Positions 27,490 through 35,516 of a DNA stretch of 64,000 bases are shown piece by piece; the stretch's first letter is position 1, and every line of letters starts with the position of its first letter. The DNA comes from DASUAS01 sp963750045 (GTDB lineage: Bacteria > Actinomycetota > Acidimicrobiia > IMCC26256 > DASPTH01): the NCBI GenBank assembly GCA_963750045.1, contig CAVVPD010000002.1, positions 62,001 to 126,000 of the forward strand. The letters are read 5' to 3'. A program made the position numbers and the translations under genes. Under the pieces are notes generated by a model, which saw only the letters and a program-made list of their open reading frames with translations, did no database searches and was not told where the DNA came from.

Positions 27490-28650
27490 ATGAGGCGGGA
27501 CCCGACACCGCGGAAGCGTGTCACGCTCGTCGTCGGGGCCCTCGTGGTGGTCGGCGTCACCGCGTCGGCGTTGTTCCTCGGCGGTGCATTCGACACGAGC
27601 GGGTCGAGCGGGTCGAGCGGGTCGAGCCCGTCTCCGGAAGTCGCGGGAGGATCGGGCCCGGCCTCGACAAACGCCACGACCACGACGATCCCGTCACTCG
27701 CCGACTTCCTGGTCCCCGTCCCACGTCCCGGTGACCTACGGACGTCGGCCGACGCCGATGCCCTGCCCGCCGACTACCAGCCACCGCCGACCGACGAGAT
27801 CGACGAGGTCGCGTACGGACCGCTGCCCCGCCAGCATTTCCAGCTGCTCCTGCCGCGTGGTCATGTCGCGAGCGACAAGATCCCAATCCTCGTCTACCTC
27901 CACTCCGGGGGTTGGATCGCCGGCAACGAGCCCGCCTTTCCCGAGGTGCTGAGGCGCCAGGTCACCCGGGCGGGCATCGCAGTCGCCTCGGTCGACTACC
28001 GCCCCGTCACCATCGACGCCAACGGCGTCGGGATCGACACGTTCCCCGCCGCCGACTACGACACCGATCGCGCGGTGCGGTTCCTGAAGGCGAACGCCGC
28101 GCGCTGGGGACTCGACCCCGACCACATGATCCTCGCCGGCGCGTCGGCGGGCGGGCAGCTCGCGACGCTGGCCGCGGTCGCTCCCGGGGTGTTCGCCGAC
28201 CCGACGTTGCCGCCGAACCTCGCCGCCGTCTCACCGACCGTGATCGGCGTGCTCGACATGGTCGGCCCATCCGACTTCTCGAACTTCGCCGACGCCGGGG
28301 GCTGGGCGCCCGGGATCATGACCGCGTACCTCGGCTGCCGGCTCGGGGACCCGGCGTCGTGTCCCTCCGCGACGATCGGCGCCGCCAGCCCGGTGAGCTA
28401 CCTCGACGCGGGCGACCCACCCGCCTACCTCATCTACGGCTCGCGGGACGGGCTGGTCGTCCCCGCGACCCAGGGAACGCCACTCGCGTACGCGTGGGCG
28501 CGTGCCCGCAACGACTTCGCTCGTCCGCCCGCCCAGCGGGGGGTCCGCTACGAGATCACGAGCGGGGACCACAACATCACCCCCGACATCCAGAACGTGC
28601 GCGCGCTCGAGCAGTGGCTCGACGGGGTGCTCGCAGGCACGATCCGCTGA
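27490..28650 (+). CDS. Secreted or membrane-anchored esterase/lipase (alpha/beta hydrolase)
   Basis: 386 residues from ATG 27490, with GGAAG eight bases upstream; GTG 27475 would add five residues. An N-terminal segment of Arg-Lys followed by a hydrophobic stretch (VTLVVGALVVVGVTASALFL) is a signal or anchor, followed by a Ser/Gly/Pro/Thr linker encoded in part by 9-base repeats. The catalytic domain shows the oxyanion motif LVYLHSGGWIAGNE, nucleophile LAGASAGGQLATLAA, Asp in LIYGSRDGLVVPA and His in ITSGDHNITPD. This is the HSL-like / BD-FAE esterase type; outside the cell it would hydrolyse acyl esters. The substrate is unknown. Confidence 0.85.
   Translation: MRRDPTPRKRVTLVVGALVVVGVTASALFLGGAFDTSGSSGSSGSSPSPEVAGGSGPASTNATTTTIPSLADFLVPVPRPGDLRTSADADALPADYQPPPTDEIDEVAYGPLPRQHFQLLLPRGHVASDKIPILVYLHSGGWIAGNEPAFPEVLRRQVTRAGIAVASVDYRPVTIDANGVGIDTFPAADYDTDRAVRFLKANAARWGLDPDHMILAGASAGGQLATLAAVAPGVFADPTLPPNLAAVSPTVIGVLDMVGPSDFSNFADAGGWAPGIMTAYLGCRLGDPASCPSATIGAASPVSYLDAGDPPAYLIYGSRDGLVVPATQGTPLAYAWARARNDFARPPAQRGVRYEITSGDHNITPDIQNVRALEQWLDGVLAGTIR
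27597..27627 (+). repeat. Tandem 9-base repeat encoding SGSSGSSGSS linker
   Basis: Three exact copies of GAGCGGGTC (27597-27605, 27606-27614, 27615-27623) plus GAGC lie in frame inside the esterase gene, giving a flexible linker just after the membrane segment. Copy number could vary between strains. Confidence 0.9.
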
Positions 28651-28710
28651 CGCGCGGGCAGCCGGGCAGCGACGTCGCGCCCGCGACGCCACCGGCAGGA
28701 GATGCTCGCG

Positions 28711-29898
28711 TCAGGTGGTGATGCCGAAACGGGAGAGGCCGAACGCGCGGATGGCGTTGCCGCGCAGCAACTGGTACGTCTCTGCGTCGTCCAAGCCGGC
28801 CTCTCGGCAGATCGTGTCTGCCACCGCGGCCGAGTCGGGGAAGGTGCTGTCGGCGTGGGGGTAGTCGGTCTCGAAGCAGATCTGTCTCATGCCGATCCGG
28901 TCGCGGCACTCGAGACCGGTCTCGTCGTCGAAGATGCAGCCGATCACGCGGTCGCGGATGTACGACGTCGGCGGGTCGGGAAGGCTCGTCCCGAAGGAGT
29001 TGTCGGAACGCTCGCGCCACAGCTTGTCGGCCCGCTCGAACACGTACGGCATCCACCCCACCTGGCCCTCCGAGTACGCGAGGGTGAGGCTCGGGTACCG
29101 GGCGAGGGTCCCGGAGAACACGAAGTCGAGGAGTGATCCCATCGCGTTCTGGAAGGTGAGGACCGAGCTGATGATGAACGGAGCGTCGGGAGTCGTGCCC
29201 GGCATTCGCGACGACGAGCCGATGTGCATGCACAGCACCGACTCGGTCTCCTGGCATGCCGCGAACACGGGGTCCCAATCGCCCGAGTGCACCGACGGGA
29301 GACCGAGGGCGTGCGGATTCTCGCTGAAGGTCACCGCGTGGCTGCCCTTGTCCGCGCACCGGCGGATTTCCCCCGCCGCCAAGGTCGCGTCCCACAGGGG
29401 AACCATCGTCACCGGGATCAGGTGCCCGACCGCCTCGCCGGCGCACCACTCGTCGATCATCCAGTCGTTGTAGGCGCGGACGCACTCGACCGCGAGGTTC
29501 TTGTCGTCGCGCTCCATGAAGGTCTGGCCGCAGAAGCGGGGCAGCGTGTTCGGAAAGCACATCGACGCGTCGACGTGGTTGGCGTCCATGTCGGCCAGCC
29601 GCGCCGAACGCTCGTAGCAGCCCGGGCGCAGCTCGTCGTAGGTGGTGACGCCGAACTCCAACGTGTCGAATCCCGCGGCGGCGCTGAGCATCATGAGCGG
29701 CGAGCGAACCCCGTCGTAGTGCCACACGTCGGCCCAACCCTCACCGGCGCCGGAAACGGTCGTGCCCTCGTCGACCCGTTCCCGGACCACGTGGGGTATC
29801 CGGTCGCCGTACTTCGCGGGCACCCGACTCGTCCAGAGGTCGGGCGGCTCCACGACGTGGTCGTCGACGGAGATGATGCGCGGGAGCGGCGTGCTCAC
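28711..29898 (-). CDS. Amidohydrolase-2 family metal-dependent hydrolase (second copy type)
   Basis: 395 residues from GTG 29898, which overlaps the D-aminoacylase-like stop as GTGA. IISVDDHVVEPPDLWTSRVP has DDHV at the first metal site; VLCMHIGSSSRMPG supplies the metal His; QICFETDYPHADSTFPDS the catalytic Asp. Same family as 1628-2797, but of a subtype with a longer insert (WHYDGVRSPLMMLSAAAG). The coupling to a second amidohydrolase suggests both act in one catabolic route, perhaps on an N-acylated or cyclic compound; no direct evidence names it. Confidence 0.82.
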   Translation of the reverse strand: MSTPLPRIISVDDHVVEPPDLWTSRVPAKYGDRIPHVVRERVDEGTTVSGAGEGWADVWHYDGVRSPLMMLSAAAGFDTLEFGVTTYDELRPGCYERSARLADMDANHVDASMCFPNTLPRFCGQTFMERDDKNLAVECVRAYNDWMIDEWCAGEAVGHLIPVTMVPLWDATLAAGEIRRCADKGSHAVTFSENPHALGLPSVHSGDWDPVFAACQETESVLCMHIGSSSRMPGTTPDAPFIISSVLTFQNAMGSLLDFVFSGTLARYPSLTLAYSEGQVGWMPYVFERADKLWRERSDNSFGTSLPDPPTSYIRDRVIGCIFDDETGLECRDRIGMRQICFETDYPHADSTFPDSAAVADTICREAGLDDAETYQLLRGNAIRAFGLSRFGITT

Positions 29899-31622
29899 CG
29901 TGTGCTCACGGTGTCGGCGTCGCGACCGGATCGCAGGACGGTGCCGGCGGTTGCGCCGGTGGGGCGGCCGTCGCGCACGGTCTCGACACCGTTGACGAAG
30001 ACCCGGTGGACACCGATCGGGTCGGCCACCATCCGCACGCTCCCTCCCGGGAGGTCGTTCACCAGGGTGGGCGGCCCGGCGCCGACCGTCGTGGGATCGA
30101 GGACCACGAGGTCAGCGTGATGGCCGACGACGACCCGCCCGCGGTCACGGAGTCCGTAGAGCCGCGCGGGAGCGTCCGAGATCAGTTGCACACCCCGTTC
30201 GAGGCTCACCACCCCGCGCCCGCGGATGCAGTCGCCGAGGAACCGCGTGACGTACGGGGCACCGCACATCCGATCGAGATGGGCGCCGCCGTCGGAACCG
30301 CCGAGCAACACGTCGTCACGCTGCCACACGTCGGCGAGGACGCCCGCCTCGTCGGCCGGCCCGGTGGCGTCGTCCCGGGGGTCGCGCGGCCAGAGCACGG
30401 TGCGGAAGTCGTCGTTCACCACGATGTCCACCAGCGTTGCGAACGCGTCGTCGACACCCCGGGCGGCCGCGATCTCGCGCACCCGACGCCCGGTGAGACC
30501 TTCGTTCTCCGCCGAGTAGGTGTCGCCGATCACGTAGTCGTCGAAGCGGGCCAGGCCCCCGAGCGGCGAGGTCGTCGCGCCGTCCTGCATCTCGGCGCGC
30601 ACGGCCGGGTCGCGGAGCATCCGCGCGCGTTCGGCGACCGGTCGGCGCAGGACGGGTTCCCATCCCGGGAGCAACCACAGGGCGCAGAAGCTGCCGAAGC
30701 TCATGCACATCGGCGCCGGGACCGGCATCGTCAGCGCGACCACACGGCCGCCCTGCGCCCGGGCCAACGTCGAGGGACGGAACTGGCGTTCCAGCCACTC
30801 CGGATCACCAGCGGTGACGGCCAACACGTTCCAGTTCAGCGGGCGACCCGCCCGCGCGCTCATGGCGGCGAACAGCTCGACCTCGGCGTCGTCGAACCCG
30901 GCGATGCACCCCGACGTGATCGCCTCCAACGAGGTGCCCGGATGCTCGCCGACGACGTCGCAGAGCGACAGCAGTTCCTCCTCGGTCGCGTACCGGCTCG
31001 GCACCGGCTGGCCGTCACCGTCCATGTGGGTGTTGGACCTGCTCGTCGACAGGCCCAGACCTCCCTCGACGAGCGACCGCGACAGCAGCGCGGCCATCTC
31101 GACTCGCTCTGTGCCGGTCGCGGCACGGCGGGTGTCGTCGCCGGTCATGACGTAGCGCCGCAGCGCGCAGTGACCGACCATGAAGCCGGCGTTCACCGCG
31201 ATCGTGCCCTCGAGCGCGTCGAGGAATTCGCCGAAGCTGTCCCATGTCCACCGCACCCCCTGCTCCAGCGCGTCGAGCGGCATCCCTTCGACGCGCTCCA
31301 TCAGACGCCGCGTGTAGTCGGCGTCGCGTTCGCGGAGCGGCGCGATGGTGAAGCCGCAGTTCCCGCCGATGACGCTCGTGACCCCGTGCAGGCTCGACGG
31401 CGTGGCCAGCGGATCCCAGAACAGTTGTGCGTCGTAGTGGGTGTGCGGGTCGACGAAGCCGGGCACCACCACGAGATCACCGGCGTCGACCGTCGACGAC
31501 GCGGCCTCGTCGAGCGATCCGAGCGCGACCACCCTGCCGTCTCGTATTCCCACGTCGGCACGGCGCCCCGGCGCGCCACTCCCGTCGATCACCGTGCCGT
31601 TGACGATCGCCACATCGAGCAT
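29895..31622 (-). CDS. N-acyl-D-amino-acid deacylase family amidohydrolase
   Basis: 575 residues from ATG 31622, with AAGG eight bases upstream. MLDVAIVNGTVIDGSGAPG, the metal motif FVDPHTHYDAQLFWDP, VIGGNCGFTIAPL, the metal Cys/His region VGHCALRRYVM and the late SDGGAHLDRMCGAPY define the D-aminoacylase branch of the amidohydrolase superfamily, which also includes hydantoinase-like and dihydroorotase-like members. It releases an acyl group from an N-acyl-D-amino acid or related amide. Length is slightly above the usual 500-550. Co-translated with the amidohydrolase at 28711. No signal peptide. Confidence 0.85.
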   Translation of the reverse strand: MLDVAIVNGTVIDGSGAPGRRADVGIRDGRVVALGSLDEAASSTVDAGDLVVVPGFVDPHTHYDAQLFWDPLATPSSLHGVTSVIGGNCGFTIAPLRERDADYTRRLMERVEGMPLDALEQGVRWTWDSFGEFLDALEGTIAVNAGFMVGHCALRRYVMTGDDTRRAATGTERVEMAALLSRSLVEGGLGLSTSRSNTHMDGDGQPVPSRYATEEELLSLCDVVGEHPGTSLEAITSGCIAGFDDAEVELFAAMSARAGRPLNWNVLAVTAGDPEWLERQFRPSTLARAQGGRVVALTMPVPAPMCMSFGSFCALWLLPGWEPVLRRPVAERARMLRDPAVRAEMQDGATTSPLGGLARFDDYVIGDTYSAENEGLTGRRVREIAAARGVDDAFATLVDIVVNDDFRTVLWPRDPRDDATGPADEAGVLADVWQRDDVLLGGSDGGAHLDRMCGAPYVTRFLGDCIRGRGVVSLERGVQLISDAPARLYGLRDRGRVVVGHHADLVVLDPTTVGAGPPTLVNDLPGGSVRMVADPIGVHRVFVNGVETVRDGRPTGATAGTVLRSGRDADTVSTR

Positions 31623-32013
31623 CGCGGCAGCCTTGCACACGACGGGCGCGGTTTGCGGTGACGCGAGGCATCTGGTGGCAGGCACTCCTGATCTCGACCC
31701 TCCGCGACCCGGGCTGACCCACCCCGTGTTGCCGCCATGACGACCTCGGTGGCGGCCCGCGCTACCGCCGACTGCGACTCGACGTACCGACGCCCGGCCG
31801 GCGCCGCTGGCATTGGTGGCGTTCGTCCTCGGGTCGCCGCGGTCGTGCTCGGAGCGTCCGCGTCGAGGTCGATCGTCGCGTCATGCATCGGATCTTGCCT
31901 TCCCGCGGGTCGCGGCGCGGCAGTCGACCTGGACACAGAAGCCGACGATCCGCGCCGATACAGTGCGCGAACCGCACGACTCGGCACGACCCCTTCACGG
32001 GAGGACCCGCGAC
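31623..32013. other. 391-base intergenic region with a doubtful small minus-strand ORF
   Basis: No recognisable gene. On the minus strand an ATG at 31888 preceded by GGGAAGG opens a roughly 99-codon frame ending at 31589 inside the deacylase start. Its sequence (begins MHDATIDLDADAPSTT) resembles no family I know and turns Arg/Pro-rich like an out-of-frame shadow, so I do not call it. I see no convincing promoter. Confidence 0.4.
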
Positions 32014-32349
32014 ATGATCCTGAGCATCGTCCGACATCCCCTACGCGCGAAGTACGCCGACGAGTGGCCGGTCCTCGCCGCAGAGTTCACCGCAGCCACC
32101 CGCGCCGAGCCCGGCAACATCTGCTTCGATTGGTTTCGCAGCGTCGACGACCCCAACGTGTACTTGCTGGTCGAGATGTTCCGGGATCGGGCCGCGGGCG
32201 ATGCCCACGTGAATTCGGACCATTTCGAAGCGGCGATGGGCCAGGTGGGTCACGCGTACGCCGGTATGCCCGAAGTCGTGCACGCCGACGTTCCCGGGGA
32301 GGGTTGGTCGGCCATGGCTGAAGTCGAGCGCGCCGCCGAGGGCGAATGA
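32014..32349 (+). CDS. Antibiotic biosynthesis monooxygenase (ABM)-domain protein, YgiN-like
   Basis: 111 residues; ATG 32014 with GGGAGGA upstream. MILSIVRHPLRAKYADEWP, FTAATRAEPGNICFDWFRSV, NVYLLVEMFRD and AGDAHVNSDHFEAAM match the small dimeric ferredoxin-like ABM fold (the RAEPGN...F and HxxSxHF patterns). Members act as quinol monooxygenases or bind aldehyde/quinone compounds. No partner gene is adjacent. Confidence 0.8.
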   Translation: MILSIVRHPLRAKYADEWPVLAAEFTAATRAEPGNICFDWFRSVDDPNVYLLVEMFRDRAAGDAHVNSDHFEAAMGQVGHAYAGMPEVVHADVPGEGWSAMAEVERAAEGE

Positions 32350-32474
32350 CGGTCGTCCGGCCTCAGGTCCAGTGAGCGACCATGACCCCAAACTTTCGAG
32401 CAGCGACGCCGGATGCGTCCGCGCAGGTTCTGGCGGCGTGGGCACGTGGACCTCGAGCCTGTCGCATGGTTGTG

Positions 32475-32849
32475 TCAGCGAGTTTCGTCGTCGCCGTTGG
32501 CGTGGGGGCGCCGCGTGAAGGTTCGGACGAGGCGGATGAGTCCGGTGTCTCGGGGCTCGTCGTCGACCGGGAGTAGGTGCGGTGCTTGGTCGGCGACAAC
32601 TGCAAGTACCTGGCGTGCGCTGGGCGCGACGAGCGCTGTGTCCCCGATGAGCACGGTCGGGACCGTCTCGTTGCCTCGCGCCACGGATCGGACGAACGCG
32701 GCGTCGCGGTGGTCGGCCCAGATGTCGTGGAAGCGCAGCGGCAGGCGGCGCCTTTGTAGTTGTCGAGCGAGCCGAGCGGAGATCGGACAACCGCGGCGCG
32801 TGTAGAAGTCGACGAAGTCGCCGGCTGGCTCGTCGTCGGTCGGCTCCAT
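32475..32849 (-). CDS. Glutaredoxin/mycoredoxin-like thiol protein (CPxS type)
   Basis: 124 residues from ATG 32849 with GGAG five bases upstream; ATG 32882 in frame is less supported. DFVDFYTRRGCPISARL places a redox Cys at 21 in a CPIS motif with Ser in the second position, so only a monothiol mechanism is possible. NETVPTVLIGDTALVAPS contains the cis-Pro (TVPT) and glutathione/mycothiol-binding turn. The C-terminal 35 residues are an unusual Arg-rich tail. The gene is divergent from the thioredoxin at 33096, with a CsoR/CstR-type operator between them, suggesting shared control. Confidence 0.75.
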   Translation of the reverse strand: MEPTDDEPAGDFVDFYTRRGCPISARLARQLQRRRLPLRFHDIWADHRDAAFVRSVARGNETVPTVLIGDTALVAPSARQVLAVVADQAPHLLPVDDEPRDTGLIRLVRTFTRRPHANGDDETR

Positions 32850-33037
32850 CGTCGCTCCGATCCTCGTATCCCTGGTCGGCATCCAAGTCGTTGCGCACCG
32901 ATGTCGTCATCGTGGTGCGACAGCAGGACGAACCCACTGTCGGGGCAGTGCATTCCGTCACAGGTTGTTGCGCGGATCGATCACGAGGCGCGCTTGTTGC
33001 GACCGCTGCGCGTCGGGACTTCCGAGACCACTCCGGA

Positions 33038-33053
33038 ATACCCTTGGGGGTAT
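33038..33053. promoter_or_regulatory. CsoR/CstR-type operator
   Basis: ATACCC (33038-33043), TTGG, GGGTAT (33048-33053) form a perfect inverted repeat with the G-tract form recognised by CsoR/RcnR/CstR repressors. TATAGG at 33051-33056 could be the -10 box of the thioredoxin gene, so binding would block it. No CsoR-family gene is in the window. Confidence 0.55.
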
Positions 33054-33095
33054 AGGCGTTGGCTCGGTTGTCCCTGCCCGACATGAGGAGTTCCC

Positions 33096-33473
33096 ATGGA
33101 AACGATTGCCCTTTCCCTCGACACGTTCGAGTCGACGATCGCCGAGAACGACATCGTTCTGGTCGACTGGTGGGCGTCGTGGTGCGGCCCGTGTCGCATG
33201 TTCGCGCCGGTGTTCGAAGCGGCGGCCCAACAGCACCCCGACATCGTCTTCGCGAAGGTCGACACCGAAAGCGAAGGGGCACTCGCGAGCTCGGCCCGCA
33301 TCATGTCGATCCCGACGTTGATGGTGTTCCGGGAAGGCGTGCTCGTGTTCTCGCAACCCGGTGCGTTGCCTGAGGCGACCCTCGAGCAGCTGATCGCGCA
33401 CGTCCGGGAACTCGACATGGACGCGATTCGCGAGCAGCTCGCCGTGTCCAGCCCCGCCACGTCCTCGAGCTGA
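33096..33473 (+). CDS. Thioredoxin
   Basis: 125 residues; ATG 33096 with GAGGAG upstream. WWASWCGPCRMFAPVFEAAA carries the WCGPC redox site (Cys at 30 and 33) and SARIMSIPTLMVFREG carries the cis-Pro. Slightly longer than classical thioredoxin because of a C-terminal tail. It reduces disulfides and, beside two arsenate reductases, is well placed to recycle thioredoxin-coupled ArsC. Preceded by a CsoR/CstR-type operator, which instead suggests copper- or sulfane-sulfur-responsive expression. Confidence 0.9.
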   Translation: METIALSLDTFESTIAENDIVLVDWWASWCGPCRMFAPVFEAAAQQHPDIVFAKVDTESEGALASSARIMSIPTLMVFREGVLVFSQPGALPEATLEQLIAHVRELDMDAIREQLAVSSPATSSS

Positions 33474-33625
33474 GTCGGAGGAAGCGTCCCTTTGGCGGCC
33501 GCGTCCGCGAGCCACTTCCTCAGCACCACTCGGGGATCGGGCGCGACCGCCTGCCCCTCCCCTACCCGCCCGGCCTCGACAGAACCGGGCGACGGCAGCT
33601 GAGCCCGTAGATAGCTCATCGCTTC

Positions 33626-33654
33626 TTGACTCATCAGAGTACGAGTGAGATAGT
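33626..33654 (+). promoter_or_regulatory. Promoter of the arsR-arsC fusion gene (leaderless)
   Basis: TTGACT (33626-33631), 17-base spacer, GATAGT (33649-33654). The GTG start at 33662 is seven bases after the -10 box, so transcription would begin at or next to the start codon. CTCA/TGAG half-sites in the spacer may be an ArsR operator. Confidence 0.6.
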
Positions 33655-33661
33655 GCGAGGC

Positions 33662-34336
33662 GTGAACAGGGTCGTAGGTCTGGAGCAACGGGCGGCGCGC
33701 TATGCCGCGTTGGGTGATCCGGCTCGCTTGGCCATCGTCGACGAGCTCTTCGCCTCGGATCGGGCACCGGTCGAGTTGCGTCGTCGGCTCGCGATGGAGT
33801 CGAACCTGCTCGCCCACCACCTTGATGTCTTGGAACGGGTCGGGCTCATCGAGCGGTTCCGGTCGAGCGGCGATGGTCGTCGGCGCTACGTGCACCTGTT
33901 GCGGAACGCGCTCGAGGGGCTCGCGCCTGACCGAGGGATCGCGCCCTCTCGGGCGTTGTTCGTGTGCACGGCGAACTCGGCCCGCTCGCAGCTGGCCGCC
34001 GCCTTGTGGCGCCGGGAAACGGGCGAGCCGGCTGACTCCGCGGGCACGCATCCCGCCGATCGGGTGCACCCTGGGGCGATCGCGGCTGCGACTCGAGCGG
34101 GCTTGGATCTCGGGTCGGCGTCTCCGCGCCACCTCGCCGGGATCGAATCGTTCCCGCCGGTGGCGGTCACGGTGTGCGACCGGGCCCACGAAGAGCTCGA
34201 AGCCGACGACACGTGGCTGCACTGGTCGATCCCCGACCCGGTTCCCGTGGGCACGAAGGCGGCGTTCGACGCGACGGTGCGGGAGCTGCGCCATCGGATC
34301 GCCACCCTGGTTGCGGCATCGGAGTCTGCATCGTGA
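33662..34336 (+). CDS. ArsR-type regulator fused to a low-molecular-weight-phosphatase-fold arsenate reductase
   Basis: 224 residues from GTG 33662 (leaderless promoter). Residues 8-80 form an ArsR winged helix (AARYAALGDPARLAIVDELF, NLLAHHLDVLERVGLIERF, GRRRYVHL). From residue 98 an ArsC/LMW-PTP domain follows: P-loop FVCTANSARSQ with nucleophile Cys102, and VAVTVCDRAHEELE with a second Cys. The helix-turn-helix domain lacks the CxC As(III) site found in the ArsR at 36902 and has no Cys at all, so any metal sensing must use the phosphatase domain or be lost. It begins the ars cluster and overlaps the aquaporin gene by GTGA. It could couple detection of arsenate reduction to transcription; that is speculation. 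Confidence 0.85.
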   Translation: MNRVVGLEQRAARYAALGDPARLAIVDELFASDRAPVELRRRLAMESNLLAHHLDVLERVGLIERFRSSGDGRRRYVHLLRNALEGLAPDRGIAPSRALFVCTANSARSQLAAALWRRETGEPADSAGTHPADRVHPGAIAAATRAGLDLGSASPRHLAGIESFPPVAVTVCDRAHEELEADDTWLHWSIPDPVPVGTKAAFDATVRELRHRIATLVAASESAS

Positions 34337-35082
34337 GCGACGAGCTGCACCCGAGCGATCTCGAACTGTCAATCGAGCTCGAAACCGGTACGGGTCAGCT
34401 CCGTCTTGATCTCACCCGCCGCCTGGCAGCCGAGGCGTTCGGTACCGGCATGCTGATCGTCGCGGTGATCGGTTCGGGAATCATGGCGAGCCGACTCTCG
34501 CACGGCGATCTCGGGCTCCAGTTGCTGGAGAACGCGGCGGCGACCGCCGCCGCGCTCGTCGGGCTGATCCTGATGTTCGGCGAGGTCTCCGGCGCGCACC
34601 TCAATCCTGTGGTCACGCTGCTCGACCGGATCCTCGGCACGACCCGCACTCGCGACAGCGCGCTGTATGTCGTCGCCCAGGTGATGGGCGGGTGCCTCGG
34701 GGCGATGCTCGTGAACGTCATGTTCGAACTCCCGGCGATCGACCTCTCGACCCAGACACGATCCTCGGGTGCGTTGTGGTTGTCCGAGGTCGTCGCCACC
34801 GTGACCCTCCTTCTCCTGATCCAGGGCTGTGTCCGCACTGGGCGCGCCAATGTCGTGCCGTTTGCGGTGGGTGCGTGGATCGGCGGCGCCTACTGGTTCA
34901 CGTCCTCGACAAGCTTCGCGAACCCGGCCGTCACCATCGCCCGGACGTTGTCGGACACCTTCGCCGGGATCGCGCCTGCCTCGGCACCGATGTTCATCGT
35001 CATGCAACTCCTCGGCGCCGTCATCGCGTTCGGCCTCGTCCGCCTCTTCTATCCCCACCATCATTCGGAGACCCCCCAATGA
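34333..35082 (+). CDS. Aquaporin/glycerol-facilitator family channel, probable arsenite channel (AqpS-like)
   Basis: 249 residues from GTG 34333 (GTGA overlap with the fusion gene). Six transmembrane helices with two half-helices: the first NPA-type motif is SGAHLNPVVTLLD (NPV variant) and the second is SFANPAVTIAR. The N-terminal 30 residues are a polar extension. In ars operons such channels let As(III) made by ArsC flow out down its gradient. The order regulator-ArsC fusion, aquaporin, ArsC and the ATGA overlap with the next gene support this role here. Confidence 0.85.
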   Translation: MSDELHPSDLELSIELETGTGQLRLDLTRRLAAEAFGTGMLIVAVIGSGIMASRLSHGDLGLQLLENAAATAAALVGLILMFGEVSGAHLNPVVTLLDRILGTTRTRDSALYVVAQVMGGCLGAMLVNVMFELPAIDLSTQTRSSGALWLSEVVATVTLLLLIQGCVRTGRANVVPFAVGAWIGGAYWFTSSTSFANPAVTIARTLSDTFAGIAPASAPMFIVMQLLGAVIAFGLVRLFYPHHHSETPQ

Positions 35083-35498
35083 CCGAAACCCGACCCGAAG
35101 TGCTCTTCGTCTGCGTGCACAACGCCGGCCGCTCCCAGATGGCAGCCGCGCTGCTCTCCCACCACGCGGGCGACCGCGTCGTGGTCCGCTCGGCCGGCTC
35201 CGCACCCGCGGACGACATCAACCCCGCCGTGGTCGAGGCCATGGCCGAGATCGGCATCGACCTGCACGCCCAGGGCGCGCATCCCAAGCGACTCGAGGAC
35301 GCTGCTGTCCATGCGTCCGACGTGGTGATCACCATGGGCTGTGGCGATGCCTGCCCCATCTACCCGGGGAAGCGCTACGAGGACTGGAAGCTCGACGACC
35401 CTGCCGGCCAGGGCGTCGACGCCGTGCGCCCCATCCGCGACGAGATCGACCGGCGCATCCAGGCGCTGGTCGCCGAGCTCCTCACCGCCGCGTCGTAG
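35079..35498 (+). CDS. arsC: Arsenate reductase ArsC (LMW-PTP fold)
   Basis: 139 residues; ATG 35079 overlaps the aquaporin stop (ATGA). Nucleophile Cys12 in FVCVHNAGRSQMAA, with Cys88 and Cys92 in TMGCGDACPIYPGKRYEDW as the likely resolving pair, as in thioredoxin-coupled ArsC. It reduces arsenate to arsenite, which leaves through the aquaporin or Acr3. It closely resembles the second half of the next gene, so the two look like paralogues. Confidence 0.92.
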   Translation: MTETRPEVLFVCVHNAGRSQMAAALLSHHAGDRVVVRSAGSAPADDINPAVVEAMAEIGIDLHAQGAHPKRLEDAAVHASDVVITMGCGDACPIYPGKRYEDWKLDDPAGQGVDAVRPIRDEIDRRIQALVAELLTAAS

Positions 35499-35516
35499 CG
35501 AACGATCGACGACACG

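Noticed and set aside
31660..31700. TGGTGGCAGGCACTCCTGAT as a possible second copy of the tRNA 3' end (att site)
   Set aside because: Only the first seven bases match the tRNA end and the rest differs; not convincing as a direct repeat.
31589..31888. Small minus-strand ORF with a GGGAAGG upstream
   Set aside because: Plausible ribosome site but composition looks like an out-of-frame shadow and it overlaps the deacylase start; no family resemblance.
33472..33634. Minus-strand frame opposite the region between thioredoxin and the ars fusion gene
   Set aside because: No independent ribosome site, runs on antisense through the thioredoxin gene and matches nothing.
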